Source: Labilibaculum filiforme
Lineage (GTDB): Bacteria > Bacteroidota > Bacteroidia > Bacteroidales > Marinifilaceae
Direction: 5' to 3'
Assembly: GCF_002843315.1 (NCBI RefSeq)
Contig: NZ_MVDD01000007.1
Span: 1-64,000, forward strand
DNA: 64,000 nt
Part shown: positions 9,183 through 16,863 of the stretch, piece by piece
Layout: every line of letters starts with the position of its first letter
Numbering within the stretch: position 1 is the first letter of the stretch
Program-made: the position numbers and the translations under genes
Notes under the pieces: model-generated
The model's input: only the letters and a program-made list of their open reading frames with translations
What the model was told of the DNA's origin: nothing
The model's database searches: none

Positions 9183-10634
9183 TTATCCTACGGATCCTTC
9201 CAAGCTAATTGCCAAAAGCTTTTGAGCCTCAACAGCAAACTCCATAGGCATTTTATTGATTACCTCTTTGGCATATCCGTTTACAATTAAACCAATGGCA
9301 TCCTCGGTAGAAATACCTCGCTGATTGCAATAGAAAATTTGATCTTCACCAATTTTAGAGGTAGTAGCTTCGTGCTCAACTTTAGCAGATTTATTGCCAA
9401 TTTCGAGATAAGGGAATGTGTGTGCTCCACATTTGTCTCCTAAAAGTAATGAATCGCACTGAGAAAAGTTACGAGCTCCTTCACAATTCTTGGTTACCTT
9501 AACCAATCCCCGGTAAGAGTTGCTGCTTTTCCCTGCTGATATTCCTTTCGAGATAATCGTGCTTTTGGTATTGTTACCAATGTGAATCATTTTTGATCCG
9601 GTATCGGCTTGCTGATGATTGTTAGTAACCGCAACCGAATAAAATTCGCTCGACGAACCATCCCCTTTTAAAATAGTAGAAGGGTATTTCCAGGTTACTG
9701 CCGATCCGGTCTCCACTTGAGCCCACATCAACTTGGAATTTACACCCTGACAAATACCTCGTTTGGTTACAAAATTATAGATACCACCTTTGCCTTCTTT
9801 ATTACCCGGATACCAGTTTTGCACGGTAGAATATTTCACCTCTGCATTATCCTTCACAATAATTTCGACAATGGCTGCATGCAACTGATTTTCATCACGC
9901 ATAGGCGCCGTACATCCTTCCAAATAACTTACGTAACTATCATCTTCACATACAATTAAAGTACGTTCGAACTGACCCGTATTTTCGGCATTAATACGGA
10001 AATAGGTAGACAGCTCCATTGGGCAGCGAACCCCTTTCGGGATGTACACAAAAGAACCATCGGAAAATACAGCAGAATTTAAAGCTGCAAAAAAGTTATC
10101 CTGAACAGGAACTACTGTTCCCATGTATTCCTGAATTAAATCGGGATGTTCCTGAACGGCATCGCTAAATGAGCAAAAAATAACACCTTTCTCAGCCAAA
10201 GCCTGCTTAAAGGTAGTTTTCACCGACGACGAATCCATTACCACATCCACAGCAACATTCGCCAATAGTTTCTGCTCATCTAATGGAATTCCCAGCTTAT
10301 CGAAAGTGGCACGAATTTCAGGATCAACATCATCCATACTTTCCAATTTCGCTTTCTGTTTTGGTGCCGAATAAAAAATGATATCCTGATAATCGATAGG
10401 AGGAATCTTTAAATATGCCCATTCCGGCATTTTCATAGTCAACCAATGACGATATGCTTTTAATCGAAATTCAAGCATAAATTCAGGCTCATTTTTCTTA
10501 GCCGATATCATTCTAATAACATCTTCGCTAAGGCCTTTGCCTATATCATCATTTTCAATATCGGTTACAAAGCCATATTTGTAATCACTTTGTGTTACCT
10601 CATCTAGTATTTTATCTTGTTCTTCTTTTGCCAT
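9183..10634 (-). CDS. sufB: Fe-S cluster assembly scaffold SufB
   Basis: First gene of the suf operon. The 483-residue protein matches full-length SufB: an N-terminal helical part with [10 protein letters not shown] and QDIIFYSAP, then the beta-helical core with [22 protein letters not shown], the cysteine in YLEGCTAP, and a C-terminal block [13 protein letters not shown] followed by [15 protein letters not shown]. SufB carries the nascent cluster and receives sulfur from SufE. No isc genes are seen in the window, so SUF may be the main system. A possible promoter -7 box on the minus strand is TATATTTG at 10806-10813, but no -33 partner is clear. Confidence 0.97.
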   Translation of the reverse strand: MAKEEQDKILDEVTQSDYKYGFVTDIENDDIGKGLSEDVIRMISAKKNEPEFMLEFRLKAYRHWLTMKMPEWAYLKIPPIDYQDIIFYSAPKQKAKLESMDDVDPEIRATFDKLGIPLDEQKLLANVAVDVVMDSSSVKTTFKQALAEKGVIFCSFSDAVQEHPDLIQEYMGTVVPVQDNFFAALNSAVFSDGSFVYIPKGVRCPMELSTYFRINAENTGQFERTLIVCEDDSYVSYLEGCTAPMRDENQLHAAIVEIIVKDNAEVKYSTVQNWYPGNKEGKGGIYNFVTKRGICQGVNSKLMWAQVETGSAVTWKYPSTILKGDGSSSEFYSVAVTNNHQQADTGSKMIHIGNNTKSTIISKGISAGKSSNSYRGLVKVTKNCEGARNFSQCDSLLLGDKCGAHTFPYLEIGNKSAKVEHEATTSKIGEDQIFYCNQRGISTEDAIGLIVNGYAKEVINKMPMEFAVEAQKLLAISLEGSVG

Positions 10635-11200
10635 GTTATTTAAGTATCAGGTAGAAAGCTTCCAAATCGAATATGATTTTTTATACTTCCTTAAAAGAAT
10701 TCAATATTTTAAATTAAAAGGGAAGCAGTGAAGAGCTTCATTTCTGTAGAAAAAACTAAAACCATTCAGCGAACTCACAATTGCATGCCCCAATGAAATT
10801 TCATGCAAATATAATAAAGTATTTAGATATCTTTTTAAATTGAAGCGAATAAAATACCTAGAAGTCCTTTTATTTAGTGCCGTAATTTAAATGGAAAGGA
10901 TGCATTTGCGGAGAGAAGATTTCCCAATACTTTTTCAAACTACTTTTTTAATTGAATTTACAGCTCTGTATTTTGCATGCCGCGCAATTAAAAAAAATAT
11001 TAACCAACCTTACATAAATTAAACCCAATATTTTTTACACTTTGTAAAAAAGGCTGTAAATCAAGAAACATAAGAGATACAGAGTTTATTTAAACCCTAC
11101 CATTGAAATATTTATCAATATTTAACAAATGAAGGGGTTACCTTTTTAACATTTTAGGAATTAATAGGTAAATCACAACAGCCAACTAATAGTTCAACAC
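10635..11200. other. Intergenic region between the suf operon and the RiPP locus
   Basis: A 566-bp divergent spacer without a credible gene. It should carry the suf promoter (candidate TATATTTG, 10806-10813, minus strand) and the promoter of the HTH gene. A strong palindrome, TTTTTTACA-CTT-TGTAAAAAA (11031-11051), lies 150 bp before the HTH start and could be an operator or a terminator-like hairpin. Composition becomes strongly AT-rich to the right of about 10980. Confidence 0.5.
11031..11051. promoter_or_regulatory. Palindrome upstream of the RiPP locus, possible operator
   Basis: Perfect 9-bp arms TTTTTTACA and TGTAAAAAA around a CTT centre. It is the most symmetrical sequence between sufB and the HTH gene. 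A regulatory role is inference from position only. Confidence 0.35.
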
Positions 11201-11416
11201 ATGACACATTTAGAGTTTTTAGAAAAAGTGGAGTTCGTTAAAGAACTAATAACTATTGGAAGTACAGGCACTCCAGCAGAACTAGCCCAACGATTAAACA
11301 TTTCGGAACGTAGTTTGTATCGAATTATCTCCTCTTTAAAAAATATGGGACACCCAATTACTTACAGCAGATGCAAGCAAAGCTATTGTTATGTAACTGA
11401 AAAGGAGGAGGTATGA
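11201..11416 (+). CDS. Small HTH protein, probable regulator of the RiPP locus
   Basis: A 71-residue protein consisting of little more than one helix-turn-helix: TPAELAQRLNISERSLYRIISSLKNMG with a DeoR/HTH_11-like pattern, then a short wing-like ITYSRCKQSYCYVT. Small stand-alone HTH proteins of this kind occur next to double-glycine peptide genes in other Bacteroidota, so a regulatory role for the cluster is likely but not shown. It has no effector domain. The ATG at 11201 is preceded by an AT-rich leader. It is separated from the precursor gene by 338 bp of structured non-coding DNA. Confidence 0.7.
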   Translation: MTHLEFLEKVEFVKELITIGSTGTPAELAQRLNISERSLYRIISSLKNMGHPITYSRCKQSYCYVTEKEEV

Positions 11417-11754
11417 TTGTGAAAAATCTCTCTATAAGGATAAATAGATTCCTTTCGGCAACCTACTATCTATATTATATGATGTTCAATTTAACCGTTA
11501 TTTAGAATGCCCCAATTACCTTTCTATTATGTGAATCACAACAATCCTAATAACTACAATAAATACAATACAAAATCAATAGGTAAATTAGACTTAATAA
11601 AAAATAATCTCACTGCCAAATAGTGGCAGTGAGCTTTCATAACTTGCTTCTCGAGTTTATCAATATGCGCATAACAAAACTCAAAGCCCTAGATCTCGTT
11701 CGAGGAGACAAGGGCAAAATTAAAGTTAATATTAATTAAAAAAAATTGTTAAAT
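11417..11754 (+). promoter_or_regulatory. Structured leader region before the precursor gene
   Basis: A 338-bp spacer holding two hairpins. The first is a perfect 10-bp stem CTCACTGCCA/TGGCAGTGAG (11609-11618, 11624-11633); its T-rich side reads on the minus strand, so it may terminate leftward transcription. The second (11686-11715) pairs GCCCT with AGGGC around an inner CTCG-TT-CGAG and lies 40 bp before the precursor start. The region may contain the precursor's own promoter, but I cannot point to a clear TTTG/TAnnTTTG pair. Confidence 0.45.
11665..11739 (+). CDS. Possible 24-residue upstream open reading frame
   Basis: ATG to TAA encoding a 24-residue peptide, MRITKLKALDLVRGDKGKI plus five residues. 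It ends 15 bp before the precursor ATG and overlaps the 11686-11715 hairpin, a layout seen for leader-peptide attenuators. It is short and could be chance; nothing beyond position supports expression. Confidence 0.25.
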   Translation: MRITKLKALDLVRGDKGKIKVNIN

Positions 11755-12012
11755 ATGAAAAATTTAGCCGAATTGGATAATTCATATCCATCTTTTTCCG
11801 AAATGAAACTATCAAACAAAGAAATGAATTTACTTGCAGGTGGTAGATGTGAATCTGTTTGTTACAAACAATGTACAACAAAGAAAAAAACAACAACAGT
11901 TAAAATCGAATGTGGAAATAAGAAAAAAGCCAGTGCACTGGTTCAAGATCTTCCAAATCTAGCGCCTGAATATCCAGGAGAAATAGGTCATATTACTATT
12001 ATTCATCCTTAA
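11755..12012 (+). CDS. RiPP/bacteriocin precursor with double-glycine leader
   Basis: An 85-residue peptide. Residues 1-30 form a leader ending in LSNKEMNLLAGG, the Gly-Gly pattern cut by C39 peptidases and typical of Bacteroidota natural-product precursors. The predicted 55-residue core (31-85) has four cysteines, C32-x3-C36-x3-C40-x12-C53, a Lys/Thr-rich middle (TTKKKTTTVK) and a Pro/Ile-rich, cysteine-free tail ending in HITIIHP. I start at the ATG 11755 rather than the in-frame TTG at 11746, because it gives the usual MKNLxEL leader start. It stands directly before the processing genes. The type of modification (thioether, epimerisation or other) cannot be read from sequence. Confidence 0.8.
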   Translation: MKNLAELDNSYPSFSEMKLSNKEMNLLAGGRCESVCYKQCTTKKKTTTVKIECGNKKKASALVQDLPNLAPEYPGEIGHITIIHP

Positions 12013-12019
12013 ATTAAAT

Positions 12020-12053
12020 GGGTGTCCTATTTATTAGTGACACCTATTTTCAT
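12020..12053 (+). terminator. Hairpin after the precursor gene, possible partial terminator
   Basis: GGTGTC-CTA and TAG-T-GACACC pair around a short T-rich loop (about 12021-12047), followed by TATTTTC. It begins 8 bp after the precursor stop and ends before the ATG at 12063. Such a hairpin would let precursor mRNA be made in excess over the enzyme genes, as is common in RiPP operons. The U-run is weak, so read-through is expected. Confidence 0.5.
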
Positions 12054-12062
12054 CAAAAACAT

Positions 12063-13133
12063 ATGAAATACTTCATCTATTGTATTATGCTCCTTTTGCC
12101 GTATTCTGTAACAGGACAGAACAACTATGACACTTTTTTAAAGCAAGACCATCCAACCCCAAACAATTATCTAAAATCGATTTTTAAGCAGAAAGATATT
12201 GTTGTCTTTTGCGAAAGAGATCATCCGGAAACCACTCAATACGATTTTTTTTATGGACTTGTTTCTCAAAACTGGTTCATCGAAAATGTTGGAACAATAA
12301 TTATCGAAGTTGCAACACAAAGTATTCAAAAAGAATTGGATGATTATCTAATTAATGGAAATAATACGTTACTACTTAGTATATGCCGTAATAATACACA
12401 TAGTCCTTTATGGCAAAAAACCAACTTTCATGATTTTCTGAAAAGAATACATACGTTAAACTTCAGCTTAAAAAAGGAACAAAGGATAAGAATTATAGGT
12501 GCAGACATACCGTTTAACTGGAGCAATATCAAAAACAAAACTGATTTAGCTAATTTTAAAAATAGCTCTGTATACTTGAATAGAGATGAATCAATGAGCA
12601 CGTTTATAATCGATTGGTATAAGAAAGCACCAAAAATTAAAAACAAGGCTTTAGTAATAATGAACTATCGACATTCGTATGGAAATTTATATTCTACTAG
12701 TGCTCAAAATTCATATACACCCAACTGCTATAGATTTATTAGAATAGCTTTACCTGAAATCAGCACCAATGTATTTTTGAATAGGTTCACATACTCCAAA
12801 TTTCTAGGATTAAGAAAGAAGCATGGTAAAGGTAAATGGGATAAATCATTTCTTAAAAACGATAATAAGCCCCTTGGTTTTGCATTAAAAGACTCTCCCT
12901 TTGGAATTGACCTATTTGATGATTACCCATATCTTAAAACGGATTTAAAGTGGCAGGATTTTTTTGATCATTTTATATTTTATAATCCAATTAATGAATT
13001 CATTAATTCTTTTGGAGTGAAAAACCTTGTTGATGATAGTTTCAAATCTGAATTAACAAGAAGATACCGCCTGTTTGGTAATAAATTATCGGATAAAAAA
13101 ATTCTAAAAATAAATACAATTAAAACTTATTAA
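12063..13133 (+). CDS. Secreted EreA/ChaN/TIKI-superfamily-like protein in the RiPP locus
   Basis: A 356-residue protein with a clear signal peptide (MKYFIYCIMLLLPYSVTGQ, cleavage near residue 19). An upstream ATG (12018) would bury this signal and overlap the hairpin, so I reject it. After the signal come VVFCERDHPETTQYDFF (His54), GTIIIEVA (Glu82), IRIIGADIPF (Asp148) and NYRHSYGN (His204). This order resembles erythromycin esterases and the related ChaN/TraB/TIKI enzymes, where a GExxH-type motif and a following Glu line the active site. It abuts the rSAM gene (stop 13131-13133, next ATG 13134). Its role is unknown: periplasmic peptide processing, immunity or core modification are possible. 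Family assignment is by motif only. Confidence 0.6.
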   Translation: MKYFIYCIMLLLPYSVTGQNNYDTFLKQDHPTPNNYLKSIFKQKDIVVFCERDHPETTQYDFFYGLVSQNWFIENVGTIIIEVATQSIQKELDDYLINGNNTLLLSICRNNTHSPLWQKTNFHDFLKRIHTLNFSLKKEQRIRIIGADIPFNWSNIKNKTDLANFKNSSVYLNRDESMSTFIIDWYKKAPKIKNKALVIMNYRHSYGNLYSTSAQNSYTPNCYRFIRIALPEISTNVFLNRFTYSKFLGLRKKHGKGKWDKSFLKNDNKPLGFALKDSPFGIDLFDDYPYLKTDLKWQDFFDHFIFYNPINEFINSFGVKNLVDDSFKSELTRRYRLFGNKLSDKKILKINTIKTY

Positions 13134-14636
13134 ATGCTAGAAAAAATAATAATATTTAATCCTTACTATCATATACATCATGATATAAATAGAGCATTTA
13201 TCTTAAATGATAATTTTTTTCAAATTGATAACGAAGTTGCAAAATCAGAATTTCATACCTTAATACATCCTATTCAAGCTTCTTTTTTATCTTTTTTTGA
13301 TGGTGAACATAAACTTTCAGAAATTCTACCTAAAATTGCTAATTTTCTAAGAATATCAGAAGAAGAAGCGCTTGAAAAAGTTAATATGTTTTACTATAAC
13401 CAGGAAATAAATGTAGAATATGATAATCATGTTTTTGGCCTACCTCCTAACTTACTTATAGAAAAATCAAATGTTCCAAGAAAAACGAAATACAACCCAT
13501 CTGATTTTTTAATGACCAAGAATTTTTTAGATCTAAAGCAGAATAGATTTAACAAGCCTAATAATTTTACAATTGTTATTAATAATATTTGCTATACAAA
13601 CTGCAAGTATTGTTATGCTGATAAGAAAGAAGCTCGTCAGTGTCAGTTATCCTCTATGCAATTTGGGAAAATAATTAGTGATGCTCATCAATTGGGAATT
13701 AAACAAATTGACATAACTGGAGGTGAGTTATTCCTATATAAAGAATGGTATGAGTTACTTACAGAACTAAAAAACTATAATTACTTCCCATATATATCTA
13801 CAAAAGTACCAATTAACGAACAACAGATCATAAAGTTAAAAGGGCTTGGTTACGATTTTATACAGTTCTCTTTAGACTCTGCTGATCCACTAACACTTAC
13901 AGATCTTTTAGATGTCGATGAGAATTACATTTCTAAAGTAAAAGAGACACTAAGCAATTTACAAAAACATGGTTTTAAGGTTACTATAAACACTGTCCTA
14001 ACCAATAAAAACTCAGACAGAAACCAGTTAAACCAACTTATAAATTTCCTAAACAAGTATGAAAATGTAAAAGAAGTTCAGTTTGCAGTTATGGGTTATT
14101 CAATCAATATGACATATGAAAATTATATGGACTATAAAATGAAAAAATCTAAATTGGCTGAATTAGATAAGATTGTAGATGAATTACAATCAGTATATTC
14201 GAAGAAAAAAATAGCTATAGCAGGATTTTCAGAAGAAAAAGAATATGTTGCATCCGTAAGTGAAAAAACTAAATCATTTAATGAAAGAGCCATGTGTTCT
14301 GGGAATTTCAATAGCTTTATTATGCTTCCTAATGGAGATGTAACCATCTGTGAAGAGTTATATTTTAGAGAAAACTTTATTATGGGCAATCTTCTAGAAA
14401 ATACAATTGATGAAGTTTGGAATTCAGATAAAGCTAAAAATTTATTCTATTTAAAAAACCTATTTGAAAACAGCCATTCTATCTGCAAGGAGTGCTCAAT
14501 TATCGATGAATGCAGGATATCTGGTTTAGGAGTTTGTTGGACAGAAATAATAGGTGCTTACGGAGAAAATAATCTAAGTTATCCAGATCCAAGATGCCCA
14601 CATGCCCCAACATTCAATAAAGAGGTATATTATTAA
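13134..14636 (+). CDS. Radical SAM/SPASM peptide maturase with PqqD/RRE-like N-terminus
   Basis: A 500-residue radical SAM enzyme. The [4Fe-4S]-SAM motif is C153-x3-C157-x2-C160, followed by ITGGELFL (the GGE motif). The C-terminal SPASM region has Cys388, 406, 451, 454, 460, 468 and 488, enough for two auxiliary clusters. Residues ~35-95 (HTLIHPIQASFLSFFDGEHK to NMFYYNQE) resemble the PqqD-like RiPP recognition element that binds leader peptides. SPASM maturases make thioether, C-C or epimerised residues in peptides; which one is unknown here. It starts at the base after the previous stop, which indicates translational coupling, and precedes the exporter by 12 bp. Confidence 0.88.
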   Translation: MLEKIIIFNPYYHIHHDINRAFILNDNFFQIDNEVAKSEFHTLIHPIQASFLSFFDGEHKLSEILPKIANFLRISEEEALEKVNMFYYNQEINVEYDNHVFGLPPNLLIEKSNVPRKTKYNPSDFLMTKNFLDLKQNRFNKPNNFTIVINNICYTNCKYCYADKKEARQCQLSSMQFGKIISDAHQLGIKQIDITGGELFLYKEWYELLTELKNYNYFPYISTKVPINEQQIIKLKGLGYDFIQFSLDSADPLTLTDLLDVDENYISKVKETLSNLQKHGFKVTINTVLTNKNSDRNQLNQLINFLNKYENVKEVQFAVMGYSINMTYENYMDYKMKKSKLAELDKIVDELQSVYSKKKIAIAGFSEEKEYVASVSEKTKSFNERAMCSGNFNSFIMLPNGDVTICEELYFRENFIMGNLLENTIDEVWNSDKAKNLFYLKNLFENSHSICKECSIIDECRISGLGVCWTEIIGAYGENNLSYPDPRCPHAPTFNKEVYY

Positions 14637-14648
14637 TCTTTATTTTTT

Positions 14649-16841
14649 ATGAAATTCAATACTTATATCCAACACGATGCAATGGATTGTGGAGCCACTT
14701 GCTTAAGAATGATTGCCAAATATTATGGCAAGAATTATAATGCACACAAATTGCAAAGTCGAACTTACATATCAAGAGAAGGGGTAACTTTACTAGGTAT
14801 AAGTGATGCCTCAGAAAGCATAGGCATGCGAACATTAGGGGTTAAAACCACCTTTGATAAGCTTGAAAAAGAAAAAGTTACCCCTTTTATTGTTCATTGG
14901 AGACAAGAACATTTTGTTGTGGTTTACAAAATCACAGCAAATAATGTTTTTGTTGCCGATCCTGCAATAGGTAAAGTAAATTATTCAAAAAGTGAATTTA
15001 TAAAACATTGGGCAAGTACAGTAGAAAATAGCGAAAAAAAAGGTGTTGCATTGTTGTTAAATCCTTCACCTGATTTTTATTTGCAAAATGATGAAGATAT
15101 AGATAAGGCAAAAGTAGGCTTCCTTTTAGAATATCTTCGTCCACATCGTAAGCTTATTATCCAGCTTTTTATAGGCTTTACTGTGGGTAGTTTATTACAA
15201 TTGATACTTCCATTTTTAATGCAAAGCATTGTTGATTTTGGAATATCTAATCAAAATTTGAATTTTGTTTATCTCGTCCTCATCGCTCAAATGATTCTAT
15301 TGATCAGTCAAATGTCAGTCGAGTTTATTAGCTCATGGATATTATTACATATTAGTACAAGAATTAATATTTCGCTAATATCCGATTTTTTGATAAAATT
15401 AATGAAGCTTCCAATTAGTTTTTTTGATTCGAAAATGACTGGTGATCTAATACAACGTATTGATGATCACACGAGAATAGAGGATTTCCTGACAACGCAA
15501 ATAATATCTACAGTATTCTCCGCTTTTAACCTAATTGTTTTTGGAGCTGTTCTTGCTTGGTATTCGTTGAAATTATTAATGATATTTCTTTTGGGTTCGA
15601 CTCTCTATATTTTATGGATTTCAATTTTCATGAAGAAACGTCGAGAATTAGATTATAAACGTTTTCAGGAATCTTCTTCAGAACAAAGTAGTGTAATCCA
15701 GTTAATTCAGGGTATGCAAGAAATCAAACTTCATAATGCAGAAAAACAAATGAGATGGGGTTGGGAGCATATTCAAGCGAGATTATTTAAAATAAGTATA
15801 AAAGGTTTAACCCTTAGTCAGTTTCAGCAATCAGGAACTATTTTTATTAATGGTGGTAAAAATATTTTCATTTCATTTTTCGCTGCTTATTCGGTTATAA
15901 AAGGTGATATGACTTTAGGTATGATGTTAGCGATACAATACATCATTGGCCAGTTAAATGGACCAATAGATAATTTTATTGGATTTTTACACTCTTTACA
16001 AGATGCCAAAATAAGCCTGGAAAGACTCGGCGATATTCACAAGACTAAAAATGAAGAAAGTGATGATTCAATTATCACATCAATAATGCCAGCAAATCAT
16101 ACGATAGAACTTAAAAATGTTGATTTTTATTATAACAATCCTCATAATGAAAAAGTTCTTAAAAATGTTTCTTTAGTAATTCCTCCAAATAAAGTAACTG
16201 CTATTGTAGGTTCAAGCGGAAGTGGTAAAACAACATTATTTAAATTACTTCTAGGTTTTTACCAAATTAAGCAAGGTGAAATATTATTAGGTAACAATCA
16301 TTTAAAAAACTACTCCCAATCGTGGTGGCGAGGACAAGTTGGTGCAGTATTACAAGATGGCTATATTTTTAATAGTTCAATTGCTACAAATATTGCTATA
16401 GGCCATGAATCCATTGATAAAACAAGACTTGAAGAAGCATCTAAGATCGCTAATATTCAAGAATTTATTGAGAATTTACCACTAGGTTATAATACTAAAA
16501 TTGGTGGTGAAGGCCACGGCCTAAGTCAAGGTCAAAAACAGCGTATTTTAATTGCCAGGGCTGTATACAAAAATCCTAAGTTTATTTTTTTTGATGAAGC
16601 TACAAACGCCTTAGACTCTACAAATGAAAAAATCATTATGAATAACCTTAATCAGTTTTTTAATGGCAGAACGGTACTCATAATTGCACACAGACTTAGT
16701 ACTGTGAAAAATGCCGATCAAATTGTCGTACTTAAAAAAGGCGAAATACTAGAGATAGGAACTCATAAAGAGTTAATTGCAAAACAGGGTGCTTATTATT
16801 CCCTCGTTGAAGATCAACTTGAACTAGAAGATATAAAGTAA
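14649..16841 (+). CDS. Peptidase-containing ABC transporter (C39), leader-cutting exporter
   Basis: A 730-residue inner-membrane protein in three parts. Residues 1-140 are a C39 peptidase with Q8, catalytic C14 (DAMDCGATC), H88 and D104; it cuts after Gly-Gly. About 155-440 is the six-helix transmembrane domain. About 475-730 is the ATPase, with Walker A GSSGSGKTT at 521-529, signature LSQGQ at 625-629, Walker B with D649/E650 and the AHRL switch. It should remove the 30-residue leader of the upstream precursor and export the core. No outer-membrane TolC-like gene is in the locus, so a partner encoded elsewhere is needed. All catalytic residues are intact. Confidence 0.95.
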   Translation: MKFNTYIQHDAMDCGATCLRMIAKYYGKNYNAHKLQSRTYISREGVTLLGISDASESIGMRTLGVKTTFDKLEKEKVTPFIVHWRQEHFVVVYKITANNVFVADPAIGKVNYSKSEFIKHWASTVENSEKKGVALLLNPSPDFYLQNDEDIDKAKVGFLLEYLRPHRKLIIQLFIGFTVGSLLQLILPFLMQSIVDFGISNQNLNFVYLVLIAQMILLISQMSVEFISSWILLHISTRINISLISDFLIKLMKLPISFFDSKMTGDLIQRIDDHTRIEDFLTTQIISTVFSAFNLIVFGAVLAWYSLKLLMIFLLGSTLYILWISIFMKKRRELDYKRFQESSSEQSSVIQLIQGMQEIKLHNAEKQMRWGWEHIQARLFKISIKGLTLSQFQQSGTIFINGGKNIFISFFAAYSVIKGDMTLGMMLAIQYIIGQLNGPIDNFIGFLHSLQDAKISLERLGDIHKTKNEESDDSIITSIMPANHTIELKNVDFYYNNPHNEKVLKNVSLVIPPNKVTAIVGSSGSGKTTLFKLLLGFYQIKQGEILLGNNHLKNYSQSWWRGQVGAVLQDGYIFNSSIATNIAIGHESIDKTRLEEASKIANIQEFIENLPLGYNTKIGGEGHGLSQGQKQRILIARAVYKNPKFIFFDEATNALDSTNEKIIMNNLNQFFNGRTVLIIAHRLSTVKNADQIVVLKKGEILEIGTHKELIAKQGAYYSLVEDQLELEDIK

Positions 16842-16863
16842 AATAACAATTAATTTTTTCAAC

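Noticed and set aside
12018-12062. Upstream ATG for the secreted EreA/ChaN-like gene
   Set aside because: It would place 15 residues before a perfect signal peptide and start within the post-precursor hairpin; ATG 12063 is far more likely.
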